Origin: Gorillibacterium timonense
GTDB taxonomy: Bacteria; Bacillota; Bacilli; Paenibacillales; NBRC-103111
NCBI RefSeq assembly: GCF_001457415.1
Contig: NZ_LN881724.1
Coordinates: 1,922,001-1,986,000, forward strand
Direction of reading: 5' to 3'
DNA: 64,000 bases
The position numbers were made by a program, and so were the translations under genes. Positions 1-7,921 of this stretch are shown piece by piece; positions within the stretch are counted from its first letter, which is position 1, and the number at the start of each line of letters is the position of its first letter. The notes under the pieces were generated by a model. The model saw nothing but the letters and a program-made list of their open reading frames with translations, was not told where the DNA came from and made no database searches.

Positions 1-520
1 CCCGCATTTCCACGACGCCCATCGGATCAAGTCCGTTGGTCGGCTCGTCCAGAATCAGAAATTCGGGATTACCGAGCAGGGCAATGGCCAGACCGAGGCG
101 TTGCTTCATTCCGAGCGAGAAGTTTTTCGCCTTCTTCTTGCCTGCTCCTTGAAGCCCGACCTGCTCCAGCATCCTCGAAACGCATTCTTTGCCGGGGATG
201 CCGCGTAGAATACGGTTGGCTTCCAAATTCTCGCTGGCGGACATGTGCGGGAACAAAGCCGGGCTCTCGATGATGCAGCCCATTCGCTTCCGGGCTTCGA
301 TGAGCGCTCGCTCGTCGCTTGCTCCAAACAGCTCGATTGTCCCTTTCGTTGGGAAGGAAAGTCCGGTTATCATACGTATAAGCGTGGATTTGCCTGCTCC
401 ATTCTGGCCAATAAAGCCATAAATCGAGCCTTTGTGAATGGACAGGCTGACTTTGTCCAACGCCGTGTGGTTCTTGAAGGTTTTGGTGATTTGGTTCGTT
501 CGTAACACATACTCGTGCAT
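1..520 (-). CDS. ABC transporter ATP-binding protein, BcrA type (3' end cut by window)
   Basis: The first 173 residues are visible. They show Walker A GQNGAGKS near residue 40, a signature region FSLGMKQRL near residue 145 and Walker B FLILDEPTNGLD at the window edge. This order and the SLGMKQRL signature are typical of the bacitracin/lantibiotic exporter ATPases (BcrA, NatA-like), which energise a separate permease; that permease would lie beyond the left edge. The ATG at 520 is chosen because AGGAGG lies just upstream; an in-frame ATG at 541 is the alternative. The upstream neighbour on the same strand is an OmpR-type regulator, the usual partner of such exporters. Confidence 0.9.
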   Translation of the reverse strand, partial: MHEYVLRTNQITKTFKNHTALDKVSLSIHKGSIYGFIGQNGAGKSTLIRMITGLSFPTKGTIELFGASDERALIEARKRMGCIIESPALFPHMSASENLEANRILRGIPGKECVSRMLEQVGLQGAGKKKAKNFSLGMKQRLGLAIALLGNPEFLILDEPTNGLDPMGVVEMR

Positions 521-579
521 CTTCGTCTTGGCCTCCTTCATGTGATAGACCAAGTGTAGAAACCGGACCATAAGAAGAG

Positions 580-608
580 CTTAAGCCGAATCTTAAGAAT
601 CTCTTAAG
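580..608. promoter_or_regulatory. Three phased CTTAAG repeats, candidate response-regulator operator
   Basis: CTTAAG occurs at 580-585, 592-597 and 603-608, that is at 12 and 11 base spacing, one helical turn apart. The array lies between the regulator gene and the ABC ATPase start, just upstream of the latter. OmpR-family regulators bind such phased direct repeats; assignment to the neighbouring regulator is inference. Confidence 0.45.
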
Positions 609-617
609 ACAATAGGG

Positions 618-1310
618 TTACGGCTTGAGACGATAACCCATCCCCCAAACGGTCTCAATCCACTCTTGTCCCGGAGCAGCTTTGGCTAGCTTCCCGCGGA
701 GATTGCTCACATGAACATTCATCGTGTTATCGTCCCCGTGAAAGGGCTCGTTCCACACGCTCTCGTACAAATTCGCTTTTGTAAAGACCTTTTTTGGCGA
801 AGACATGAGGAGTGCAAGAATCTCAAACTCCCGTGCGGTGAGCATGAGCACCGTTCCCTCGGCTATGACGGACTTGGCGCTAAGATCAACGACAAGCCCC
901 TTATGCTGCAGTACGGCAGGCAAGGCCGGTTGCGCTAATCGAGCATATAAACGCAGATGAGTATCGATCCGAGCGGATACTTCTTCGATATCGAATGGCT
1001 TCGTTATGTAATCGATTGCCCCTCCGCGCAAGGCAAGCACCTTGCTCTCTTGCTCCACTTTGGCGGATAGAATCATGACCGGTATATCGCCATACTCACC
1101 GATCCGTTCGAGGAGCTCTTCTCCAGACATCCCCGGAAGCATGAGATCAAGCAGCACCATACTCCAGTGCCTTTGCTCCAGATAGAGGAGGGCCTCCGTT
1201 CCGGAAAAGGCGGGCTGCGGGATATAACCGCTCTTTTTCATCATACTGCACAGCAGCTTGCTAATGTCGCTGTCATCTTCCGCGACGAGGATGTGTATCG
1301 GTTGGTTCAT
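618..1310 (-). CDS. OmpR-family response regulator
   Basis: A 230-residue two-domain protein. The receiver domain has the acidic pocket E11-D12-D13 and phospho-acceptor D55 in the string LLDLMLPGMSG, followed by the conserved lysine region MILSAKVEQ. The C-terminal half is a winged helix of Trans_reg_C type with the hallmark LTAREFEIL and the end GMGYRLKP. The start at 1310 has a clear AAGGAG upstream; longer frames to 1499 lack support. It precedes the ABC ATPase on the same strand and likely controls it. The expected histidine kinase is not between them, so it is either left of the window or encoded elsewhere. Confidence 0.93.
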   Translation of the reverse strand: MNQPIHILVAEDDSDISKLLCSMMKKSGYIPQPAFSGTEALLYLEQRHWSMVLLDLMLPGMSGEELLERIGEYGDIPVMILSAKVEQESKVLALRGGAIDYITKPFDIEEVSARIDTHLRLYARLAQPALPAVLQHKGLVVDLSAKSVIAEGTVLMLTAREFEILALLMSSPKKVFTKANLYESVWNEPFHGDDNTMNVHVSNLRGKLAKAAPGQEWIETVWGMGYRLKP

Positions 1311-1569
1311 AGAAGCTCCTTTCGCTTCTAGTGGATTCGAAAAACAGCGACTCATTTCCACATGAGATGGTTTTCCAGCAGAATCAGCATAACATAAGTC
1401 AGCGACTCGCTGCGAATGAGAGATCATCGGGACCGCTCTACTGCAAAAAGGGGTTGAAGGCAAGATTTCATGCAGTGGCAAGTAGGCGGACTTCCACATA
1501 CACTAACCAAGACATTTGCGTTGGATATCTCGATTCAAATCATCCCGATCCGGGAAAGGAGCGTGTGTC

Positions 1570-1803
1570 ATGCCGTCTCTCGTCATCGGAGGAATCAAAA
1601 TCAACAGTGTGGCTTCCGGCTCCAATGTGCAGATCGGCGACACGGGCTTCATCAACTTGTCGAGCAACTGCAAAATTTTTGCAGGTGCAGACTCCTTTTC
1701 ACCGGGCGATAGTTTCTTTAGCACCACAGCAATTGGCAATGGCAGTACGAATACGATCGATCCTGATATCGTGGATACGCCTAATGCAAATCAACAGATC
1801 TAA
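1570..1803 (+). CDS. Spore germination protein of the GerPA/GerPF family
   Basis: A 77-residue protein starting MPSLVIGGIKINSV and rich in Gly, Ser and Asn, with the typical GD and TIDPDIVD strings. Proteins of this family (Pfam gerPA) are laid down in the spore coat region and help small germinants reach inner receptors. The start at 1570 follows GGAAAGGAG; an upstream in-frame ATG at 1516 lacks a ribosome site and family similarity. It stands alone rather than in a gerPABCDEF operon. Its presence is the best single hint that the host forms endospores. Which of the GerP paralogues it matches cannot be decided by eye. Confidence 0.88.
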   Translation: MPSLVIGGIKINSVASGSNVQIGDTGFINLSSNCKIFAGADSFSPGDSFFSTTAIGNGSTNTIDPDIVDTPNANQQI

Positions 1804-1876
1804 ATAGGCATGGAAAAGGAAGGAAAACGCTGGTCTTCCGCGAAGTAGTAGGAGGGAGCAAGCGGACAAGCATAGA

Positions 1877-1926
1877 AATCAAAATAAAGTAAACATAATT
1901 AATGTTATGTTAACTTTGATTTTGAA
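1877..1926. repeat. AT-rich imperfect inverted repeat upstream of cupin gene
   Basis: AAATCAAA...AACATAA on the left faces TTATGTTAACTTTGATTT on the right around a TTAATG loop, leaving a four-base interruption in the left arm. It is 30 bases upstream of the cupin start. It may be an operator or part of the promoter; there is no T-run that would make it a simple terminator for the spore gene. Confidence 0.4.
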
Positions 1927-1954
1927 TCCCTATCCGATTGAGAGGAGCCCTTGA

Positions 1955-2458
1955 ATGGCGACAAGATTCCAAATTGATTCCTTGCCCTTAACCCAAAAGC
2001 AATCTCCCGTTCCTGAATTCGCTTGGCATACGAGTGAGAGACTTTCTCGCCTCGCACAGTCCAAGCATTTGACGTTCGACATCCGGTCGCTCGACCCCGA
2101 CAAGTATTCGTACCCTTATCACTACCACCACAGTTCAGAAGAACTGTTCGTCATCCTGGAAGGAGCCGCAATGCTTCGCACACCCATAGGGGTAGAAGAA
2201 GTAAAAGCGGGCGATCTGCTCTTCTTTGAGACGGGGCCAAGCGGGGCGCATCAGTTGTTTAACCATACGGACCTGCCCTGCAAGTACTTGGATATTCGGA
2301 CAGAGAACGGGTTAGACGCAGTGGAATATCCGGATTCCGGCAAGATCAACATCATGCTTGCTGAGCAGCGAATCTATGACGTCGACAGCGAAGTAGATTA
2401 TTTCAAAGGAGAAACCGAAGTACGCAATAAATGGAAGGGATTGCGCTTACCCGATTAA
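1955..2458 (+). CDS. Cupin-domain protein
   Basis: A 167-residue protein with one cupin barrel. The first metal motif is seen as HYHHSSEELFVILEG (about residues 57-71), with His ligands and the Glu, and the second as GAHQLFNHTD (about 107-116). Such single-domain cupins bind a divalent metal and include isomerases, dioxygenases and sugar-binding proteins; the substrate cannot be read from the sequence. ATG at 1955 follows GAGAGGAG. It starts a run of three closely spaced small genes (to 2939), probably one transcript. Confidence 0.85.
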   Translation: MATRFQIDSLPLTQKQSPVPEFAWHTSERLSRLAQSKHLTFDIRSLDPDKYSYPYHYHHSSEELFVILEGAAMLRTPIGVEEVKAGDLLFFETGPSGAHQLFNHTDLPCKYLDIRTENGLDAVEYPDSGKINIMLAEQRIYDVDSEVDYFKGETEVRNKWKGLRLPD

Positions 2459-2478
2459 GGAGATAAGGAGATGATTAT

Positions 2479-2676
2479 GTGATGGAACGATGGGAATACA
2501 AGACGATTCAAGTGAAAACCAGCGGTTTCTGGGGAGGCAAGCTCGATGACAATGAGTTTGAATTGCATCTAAACGCGCTTGGGAATGAAGGATGGGAGCT
2601 TGTCTCCGTCTTTGACACAAATCAAGCGCAAGGCGCAACCATGATGGTCGTTGCCGTATTCAAACGCAGAAAGTGA
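2479..2676 (+). CDS. DUF4177-like small protein
   Basis: A 65-residue protein beginning MERWEYKTIQVK and containing LNALGNEGWELVSV, the pattern of the DUF4177 family of small alpha/beta proteins of unknown function. The AAGGAG at 2465-2470 is 8 bases from a GTG at 2479 and 11 from an ATG at 2482, so either may initiate. It begins 20 bases after the cupin gene and its end abuts the next small gene. Confidence 0.75.
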   Translation: MMERWEYKTIQVKTSGFWGGKLDDNEFELHLNALGNEGWELVSVFDTNQAQGATMMVVAVFKRRK

Positions 2677-2699
2677 CGAAAGCGGGAGTATCGGGCGAA

Positions 2700-2939
2700 T
2701 TGCGCAAATACGTGGAGTTCGGCATCGGGAATCGCTGGCTGCTCCGAACGGAGCTCGAGCATGAGGATGGAACGGAAACGGAAGTCAAGGGATTTCAGCG
2801 GCCTTTTCGCTGCCATTCGGTTTACATGAGGCTGTGGATCGGGCACCGGGTCCTCATATTAGATAGCCGGGAAGGTCTCAAGCTTACTCGAAAGCCTTCC
2901 AGAAAATTCAAGTGGATCATCGGTTTAAGCGGAGAATAA
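2700..2939 (+). CDS. DUF3977-like small protein
   Basis: About 79 residues, with the string KYVEFGIGNRWLLRTE near the start followed by a basic tail. The beginning resembles the DUF3977 family, whose members open at this point; function is unknown. I favour the TTG at 2700 (upstream GGGAG at 2684-2688) because it gives the family N-terminus; the same frame stays open to a GTG at 2673 that would overlap the previous gene. It is the last gene of the cupin-DUF4177 run. Confidence 0.6.
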   Translation: MRKYVEFGIGNRWLLRTELEHEDGTETEVKGFQRPFRCHSVYMRLWIGHRVLILDSREGLKLTRKPSRKFKWIIGLSGE

Positions 2940-3020
2940 GAGAAGAGAGCGGCGCACACACGGTTTCCACACAAATGGCTGTTAGTATGGGTTCAACAAG
3001 CCAACTCTGGAGGGATACCG

Positions 3021-3278
3021 ATGAACTGCTGCGGCAATCATGATTCGCAGGAACCAAACCTAGAAAAGACCGATTCTCATAACGCCAAATCCCATCACAA
3101 AAAGCACGGCTGGATGATGTTACTCTGCTGCATCGTCCCCATGCTCCTATTAGGAGGGCTCTTCGCCTTCAATGCGAGCCGGGGACAAGCGACGAGCATT
3201 CTCGGCTTCGGTATGGTATTGCTTTGTCCGTTGATGCATTTGCTCATGATTCCACTATTCATGGGCAAGAAGAAATAA
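3021..3278 (+). CDS. Small membrane protein, DUF2933-like
   Basis: An 85-residue protein. A hydrophilic, His/Cys-containing head (CCGNHDSQ, HNAKSHHKKHG) is followed by two membrane segments, about residues 31-49 and 60-81, with LLCCIVPM and LCPLMHLLM. The paired short segments with CP-L-MH are typical of DUF2933 proteins, often found near metal-handling genes. The start has GGAGGG upstream. Its last 24 bases overlap the 3' end of the convergent ABC gene. Metal binding by the His/Cys head is inference. Confidence 0.7.
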   Translation: MNCCGNHDSQEPNLEKTDSHNAKSHHKKHGWMMLLCCIVPMLLLGGLFAFNASRGQATSILGFGMVLLCPLMHLLMIPLFMGKKK

Positions 3279-4061
3279 AGAGCTGTTCTCCGACAGCCGC
3301 TCTCCCCGCCTGAGGGTCTCCCGAATGGCGAGCAGAGCGGTGTCTGCTTGTTTAAGGCGGCTTAACAGCCTCTTTTCCTCGTCGCTCGTTGTCAAGACCT
3401 GAACGATTCCGCCGCCGCTGAGAGTGATTCGCCGATGAGCGGCGAGAGCGAGCAGCGGATCATGAGTGGCCATGAGGACGATCTTCCCAACGCGAACCAG
3501 CATCCGGAGCGCTTCATCGCGGTAGATGCCTGCATTTTCCAGCTCATCGATCAGGACGATCGGACTGTCCGACAGCAGGGCTGTGTCCGCGATCATCAAG
3601 GCCCGCGATTGCCCTCCGCTGAGAGCGGTCAGGGGAGAAGAGGGAGACAACGGTTCTCCGGTTAGCCGGTTGGCGGAGCTAACCACTTGGTGGATCAATT
3701 CGTTTCGATCGCTTGCATCACCTTCCCCTTTGCCGTCCTCCCGGCACTCCGCATGCATGACAATGAATTCTTCCACTGTGGCATCCATGACGAAGTTCAT
3801 GTTCTGCGACAATTGTGCGATCAGCTTACTTCCTCGGGAAAAGCGGGTCTTGGAGTCGGGAACGTCTCCGTTGATCAGAATCTGTCTGCCGCTTGGCGTA
3901 TCCACCTGCGCCAAATACTCGATATCAGCAAGGAGACGGCTTTTTCCTGAGCCTGTCGCCCCGACAATCGCGGTGATATCGCCTGGCACAAGTGTGATCT
4001 CAACCGCTTCCGGTGCCCCATTCTTGAAACGCCCTCCGCGTATCGTAACGGACTCGATCAT
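3255..4061 (-). CDS. Stand-alone ABC ATPase of the SBP-GTPase-ABC operon
   Basis: A 268-residue ATPase with Walker A GATGSGKS (about residues 34-41), Q-loop near QLSQNMNF, signature LSGGQS (about 147-152) and Walker B IVLIDELENAG, followed by the switch histidine in LMATHDP. The replacement of the usual DEPT by DELE is unusual for an importer ATPase. No permease gene is adjacent. It begins only three bases after the GTPase stop, so the two are translationally linked. It may drive metal delivery or a conformational step in a maturation process rather than classic transport; this is inference from the neighbours. Confidence 0.85.
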   Translation of the reverse strand: MIESVTIRGGRFKNGAPEAVEITLVPGDITAIVGATGSGKSRLLADIEYLAQVDTPSGRQILINGDVPDSKTRFSRGSKLIAQLSQNMNFVMDATVEEFIVMHAECREDGKGEGDASDRNELIHQVVSSANRLTGEPLSPSSPLTALSGGQSRALMIADTALLSDSPIVLIDELENAGIYRDEALRMLVRVGKIVLMATHDPLLALAAHRRITLSGGGIVQVLTTSDEEKRLLSRLKQADTALLAIRETLRRGERLSENSSLFLLAHE

Positions 4062-4064
4062 CGC

Positions 4065-4784
4065 TTATGACGCTCCTTCCGCATCGGGGCGGTCCGCAGC
4101 CGGAATCACCATGCTCTTCACATTCCCCATCTGATAGTCACTACCAATCCTCGTCTCTCCGAGGCAATAGGAGCATACGGCTGCGGGCATCGAGAACCGC
4201 AGCCTGCTGCCATTCAAGCTCTCCAGCTCCGCACCTTCCTCAAACAGCCGGGCCAGCCTTTCGGTTCCCTGTCCCGTCAGCCCGTTCACCTGAAGCACCT
4301 CGGCGCGGTTATTGACCTGGCGGACCCGGTATTCAAATACTTCCCGTTCCGCTTGCGAGACGATGTCCCCCTTCGTTACAGCGACGACATCGGCCTGCTT
4401 CAAGAGTGGCCCCATCTTGGCCGGCGTATTCATTCCAGAGAGATTGTCGATCACACAGAGGGCGACCGAGCCGCGAATGAAGGGCGAGCAACGGTTGCAC
4501 AAGCCAGCGCTTTCGCTGATCAAGAGATCAAACCCCTGCGAGATTCCCCACTGCAAGCAATCCTCGATGTTCGTGACAAAAAAATGATCGGGACACAAGT
4601 TCCCCGCGAGTCCGAGCAGGACAGGAACATCCTTCTCCGCATACCGTTCCTTATCCGCCGAAGCGATGCAGTCGAATTTGACGACCCCTGCCTTAAGCCC
4701 GCGCTCCTTCAAGAACGGAATGATCCGCAGCATGACCGAGGTTTTGCCGGAGGATGGGGGACCTGCGACCGTGATCAACTTCAT
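4065..4784 (-). CDS. HypB/UreG/CobW-like P-loop GTPase
   Basis: A 239-residue P-loop protein opening MKLITVAGPPSSGKTSVM, with Walker A AGPPSSGKT (residues 7-15). It has the SIMIBI-class features of metal-chaperone GTPases: GVVKFDC near 35, LLISESAGLC (Walker B-like region) and a VAVTKGD base-recognition motif. Cysteine pairs are seen in ESAGLCNRCSPF and near the end in VCSYCLGE, candidate metal ligands. The start at 4784 has GAGGAGAA upstream and overlaps the previous stop as ATGA; a longer frame to 5075 is antisense-like noise. HypB and UreG deliver nickel; the metal here is unknown. Confidence 0.85.
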   Translation of the reverse strand: MKLITVAGPPSSGKTSVMLRIIPFLKERGLKAGVVKFDCIASADKERYAEKDVPVLLGLAGNLCPDHFFVTNIEDCLQWGISQGFDLLISESAGLCNRCSPFIRGSVALCVIDNLSGMNTPAKMGPLLKQADVVAVTKGDIVSQAEREVFEYRVRQVNNRAEVLQVNGLTGQGTERLARLFEEGAELESLNGSRLRFSMPAAVCSYCLGETRIGSDYQMGNVKSMVIPAADRPDAEGAS

Positions 4785-5794
4785 GGTGTATTCTCCTCGA
4801 AGCCGCGAAGGAACTCGGCATTCGCCTGTTCTGTAAGGCGGCCGATCTCTTTGTTCCACACCGTATCCCAGCCCATCCAGCAGAGTGGCTGACCGGCTGT
4901 CTGGGAGGAAGCGGATGAGCGCTCGGAAGAGAAGGGGGATGGAAACATCGCCTGCTCGCATAGCTCCGCCGTCTCTTCCGATAAAAAGAACCGCGCGATG
5001 CTTCGGGAGACGTTGGAGGCGTTCCGCTTCATTAGCATCAGGACGGGACTGGCGATAGCTCCGTCCTCTGGCCACACCACCCGGACCCGCTCCTTGCGGC
5101 GAATCATCTTTGCATAGAAATAGGGCATGATGTAGACAGCGGTCGCACCCGGCTGATCCGACCCGGCGAGCTTGGCCATTTGGCCGGGATGCATGCCTGC
5201 CGCGACATTGGAGCCAAGCTGGTGCAGTGAATCGTCACCCAAGGTATGCCGCAGGGTGAGCAGGACGGTCTCGCAGAAGCTGCCCTGATGACCTCTCATC
5301 GTGATCTGTTTGCGATACAGCGGAGAGAGGAGGTCGCTCCACCGGGAGGGCAGAGGATGGCCATCCAGCTTGCCGGTATCAATTACCATCACGAGCGGAT
5401 TCACGCAGAGCAGGGTGGTTCTGCCCGTCGGGTCAAGCAGCCCGGCAGCTTGAAACCGTTCGTTCGGCGTGCATACAGATGCGTCGGCAAACACCTCCGT
5501 ATCCAGAAACCGGCTTCGGAAGTCCGCATGGAAGAAGCTGCTGATCCCCGGCGAGATGATGATGTCCGGGAGCTCATCAACATCCTTAAGGTCACTCACT
5601 TTGTTATAAAATTCACTTTGGTTGGCGTTTCCTTCAAAGCGAATGTCCCCGGAATCCCCTTCAACTCCAGCGGGAAGCAATGCTTCCCGCTGCAGTAGGT
5701 AGGCCTCTTCGAGCGGCACTTTTAGCGGGCAAGGGAGAAGCGCTAGCAGATGCTTAGGCATTCGTTCAAGATCGAGTACGGTATCGGATTTCAT
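4781..5794 (-). CDS. ABC substrate-binding-protein-like protein lacking a signal peptide
   Basis: A 337-residue protein whose body resembles periplasmic binding proteins of the iron/thiamine type (LPDIIISPGISSFF, WSDLLSPLYRKQITM, GAIASPVLMLMKR). There is no signal peptide or lipobox: the N-terminus MKSDTVLDLERMPKH is hydrophilic. It is therefore probably cytoplasmic. The ATG at 5794 is six bases from GGAGGTG; a GTG at 5803 is too close. It is the first gene of a three-gene operon with a GTPase and an ABC ATPase. The unusual location suggests a role in handling a metal or small ligand inside the cell; function is not established. Confidence 0.75.
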   Translation of the reverse strand: MKSDTVLDLERMPKHLLALLPCPLKVPLEEAYLLQREALLPAGVEGDSGDIRFEGNANQSEFYNKVSDLKDVDELPDIIISPGISSFFHADFRSRFLDTEVFADASVCTPNERFQAAGLLDPTGRTTLLCVNPLVMVIDTGKLDGHPLPSRWSDLLSPLYRKQITMRGHQGSFCETVLLTLRHTLGDDSLHQLGSNVAAGMHPGQMAKLAGSDQPGATAVYIMPYFYAKMIRRKERVRVVWPEDGAIASPVLMLMKRNASNVSRSIARFFLSEETAELCEQAMFPSPFSSERSSASSQTAGQPLCWMGWDTVWNKEIGRLTEQANAEFLRGFEENTP

Positions 5795-5817
5795 GCCATT
5801 CACCTCCGATTTTCCCC

Positions 5818-5846
5818 ATTATAAGGCTCGCTGTCAGTCCGAACAA
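5818..5846 (-). promoter_or_regulatory. Promoter of the SBP-GTPase-ABC operon
   Basis: On the minus strand TTGTTC (5846-5841) is followed after 17 bases by TATAAT (5823-5818), a near-consensus sigma-A promoter 24 bases before the start codon of the first gene. Confidence 0.7.
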
Positions 5847-5922
5847 TTTGATCGCGGAAGAATATATGACAATTCCATAAACAATAGGGGAGACAACCTG
5901 CAATTATGGTGGTTAACTTACG

Positions 5923-5950
5923 TCACCCTAACGCGAATAGGTTACGGTGA
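5923..5950. repeat. Inverted repeat, possible operator
   Basis: TCACCCTAAC at 5923-5932 faces GTTACGGTGA at 5941-5950, nine of ten positions pairing, with an 8-base centre. It lies about 80 bases upstream of the minus-strand promoter at 5818-5846. It has no T-run. An operator role for the metal-type operon is inference. Confidence 0.4.
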
Positions 5951-6001
5951 AGAGAGGTATCGCGAATGAAGTTGGCTTAACTGACCTGCCATGTTCGTCC
6001 G

Positions 6002-6592
6002 CTATCCTTTCCGAAAGCTAAGCTCATGGAAGCGAGTGATTTCTCGGAACAGCGCTTTCCCGTCATCCTGGACAAGGGCGTTCAGATCGAGTGGGAGGAG
6101 CAGAGCGCGATAGGGTTCCGGCACCCATCGGTATTGATGGATATACGAGGTGCTTTGAAAGCCGAGACATTCCCAAAATTGCATGCGTTTCCGGTTCTCC
6201 GGGGTGTCCTCCGCTTCAGCCTCGATTAAAATCGAGCCGATGCCTTCAGAAGCGACGGCCCAAGCCTTCAAGCCGTCGAACAACTGCTTGCCGATCCCGA
6301 GTCCGCGGATGTCTTGTCGTACCGCCAAGTAATCGATGATCATCCTCGGTTTTTGCTCCTTGTCCGTATCATCCACATCATCCGCCTCTTCCCGGCTAAA
6401 GCCCGTCACCGCCATCCCGACGGCTTCACCCTTCCGATAGGCGCCGTGGAGAACGGCAAGACCCCGGTCGATCATTCGCCGAAGAATGGCTTCCGGCTTC
6501 GCGCCATGCGGAAAGCTGTCTCGATAGATCGGGCCAAGCTCACTCCAAGCGGCTTCCTCCCAGCGGGGATAGGCTATTATCTCAATCTTCAT
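6002..6592 (-). CDS. GNAT-family N-acetyltransferase
   Basis: A 196-residue acyltransferase. The acetyl-CoA loop is visible as VRQDIRGLGIGKQLFDGL (about residues 95-112), preceded by strand MIIDYLAV and followed by the helix-strand end ENRKRMQFWECLGFQ. The C-terminal 40 residues extend beyond the minimal fold. The acceptor substrate cannot be inferred. It is transcribed away from the YdcZ-Crp operon, with which it shares an intergenic region of 157 bases. Confidence 0.85.
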   Translation of the reverse strand: MKIEIIAYPRWEEAAWSELGPIYRDSFPHGAKPEAILRRMIDRGLAVLHGAYRKGEAVGMAVTGFSREEADDVDDTDKEQKPRMIIDYLAVRQDIRGLGIGKQLFDGLKAWAVASEGIGSILIEAEAEDTPENRKRMQFWECLGFQSTSYIHQYRWVPEPYRALLLPLDLNALVQDDGKALFREITRFHELSFRKG

Positions 6593-6678
6593 TCATTCGT
6601 CTCCCAACGCCGTTGGATCGGCCCCATATGAATTCATGGTATCATAAGATGAACAATTTCCCTATTTTCCCCGTTCTG

Positions 6679-6692
6679 AGGACATATGTCCT
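6679..6692. promoter_or_regulatory. 14-base perfect palindrome, candidate Crp/Fnr-family operator
   Basis: AGGACATATGTCCT is a perfect palindrome located 58 bases upstream of the first YdcZ-type gene, whose operon encodes a Crp/Fnr regulator. Size and symmetry suit a dimeric helix-turn-helix regulator. Autoregulation is inference. Confidence 0.5.
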
Positions 6693-6749
6693 ATCCTCTT
6701 CACGGGATCTGTCTTTTAATGAGAAGGAGAAAAAGACAGGGGGAGAATC

Positions 6750-7175
6750 ATGAAAGGAATCATCTATGCTCTTCTGGGAGGAGCATTCATCACATTGCAA
6801 GGGGTTGCCAATACGACCATCGGGAAGGATATCGGCACCTGGCAGGCGGCGACCCTCACCCAGCTTACCGGCTTTCTGGCAGCGCTACTCATTCTAATGA
6901 TCGTAAGAGACGGCAATCGACAAGGGATCAAACAGGTGAAGCCTCTGTACCGGATAAGCGGAGCCTTCGCTGCGGTGATCATCTTCAACGAGGTCACAGC
7001 CATTGAAACGATCGGCGCAACCGTCGCCATCGCCGTCCTCTTGATTGCCCAACTCGGCTTGACCTTCTTGATCGATAAGAACGGCTGGTTCGAGGTTGTC
7101 AAACAAAACATGAAGCTGCCGCAATTCATCGGGCTTGGGCTCATGATCACCGGCATTGTCGTTCTTAATCTGTAA
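6750..7175 (+). CDS. YdcZ-family (DUF606) DMT membrane protein, first copy
   Basis: A 141-residue protein with four or five hydrophobic segments and the family opening MKGIIYALLGGAFITLQGVAN. YdcZ/DUF606 proteins are half-size members of the drug/metabolite transporter superfamily, often encoded as pairs that assemble together. ATG at 6750 follows a purine-rich GGGGGAG. It is followed after 18 bases by a Crp-type regulator and then a second YdcZ gene, so the pair probably forms one transporter controlled by the protein encoded between them. Substrate unknown. Confidence 0.85.
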   Translation: MKGIIYALLGGAFITLQGVANTTIGKDIGTWQAATLTQLTGFLAALLILMIVRDGNRQGIKQVKPLYRISGAFAAVIIFNEVTAIETIGATVAIAVLLIAQLGLTFLIDKNGWFEVVKQNMKLPQFIGLGLMITGIVVLNL

Positions 7176-7193
7176 TTGAGCGGGAGGATAACT

Positions 7194-7892
7194 ATGAAGG
7201 AACGGTCAAAGCCCTCCGATCTGGAGCAGGAGCTGGCTCATTACAAGTTGCTTCCGTTGTTTCCTGAGCCGTTGCGGGCTCACTTGACGTTCTGCAACTT
7301 CGGCGAAGGAGACTTAATCTGCTCGCAGGGAGAAATGCCCGCTTATCTGTACGTGCTCGTCAAAGGGAAAATAAAAGTGTACACAACCTCGGAGGAAGGA
7401 AACACCTTGATTCTCTCGTTTCTCACTCCGATTGAAGTGATCGGCGACATTGAATATATCCAAGGAATTCCCATCATGAACACCGTGGAGGCGGTAACTC
7501 CGGTCCGCATGATCCGGGTACCCTTCCGTTCTGTGAACGAGTTCGGGCGGGATCACGCTCCGCTGCTTCGCTTTTTGCTCAAAATCATCGCTGAGAAGTT
7601 CCAACGCAAATCGAGCTCGCTCAGCTTCAATCTGCTGCATTCGGTTGAAGCGAGGCTTGCCAGCTATCTGCTGTCTGTTTGCTATGACAAGAATGACGTC
7701 CAGTTCGAGGGACATGTCAGCTTGGCCAGCCTTAAGGACACCGCCAACCTGATCGGCACCAGCTACCGCCATCTGAATCGGGTGTTGAAGAAGCTCAGTG
7801 CGGAAGGGCTGATCAAACGTGACAAGGGCTTCCTTCAAATCCTCGATCGGGAAGGCCTTCGCTTGGTTGCGGGCGATAACATGTACGAATAA
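7194..7892 (+). CDS. Crp/Fnr-family transcriptional regulator, YeiL-like
   Basis: A 232-residue regulator. The N-terminal cyclic-nucleotide-binding fold is seen in FGEGDLICSQGE and YVLVKGKIKVY; the C-terminal helix-turn-helix is seen in LKDTANLIGTSYRHLNRVL. The four-cysteine iron-sulfur pattern of true Fnr is absent; cysteines are few and scattered. ATG at 7194 follows GGGAGG; a TTG directly at the previous stop (7176) is less likely. It lies between two YdcZ-type membrane genes, the same arrangement as small regulator-transporter units, and may bind the palindrome at 6679. Confidence 0.88.
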   Translation: MKERSKPSDLEQELAHYKLLPLFPEPLRAHLTFCNFGEGDLICSQGEMPAYLYVLVKGKIKVYTTSEEGNTLILSFLTPIEVIGDIEYIQGIPIMNTVEAVTPVRMIRVPFRSVNEFGRDHAPLLRFLLKIIAEKFQRKSSSLSFNLLHSVEARLASYLLSVCYDKNDVQFEGHVSLASLKDTANLIGTSYRHLNRVLKKLSAEGLIKRDKGFLQILDREGLRLVAGDNMYE

Positions 7893-7921
7893 GAAACATT
7901 TGGATCAAAGGAGAGAATGGT

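Noticed and set aside
4785..5075. Longer N-terminus for the GTPase
   Set aside because: It would lie antiparallel in frame over the binding-protein gene, is low in similarity, and the ATG at 4784 has an excellent ribosome site.
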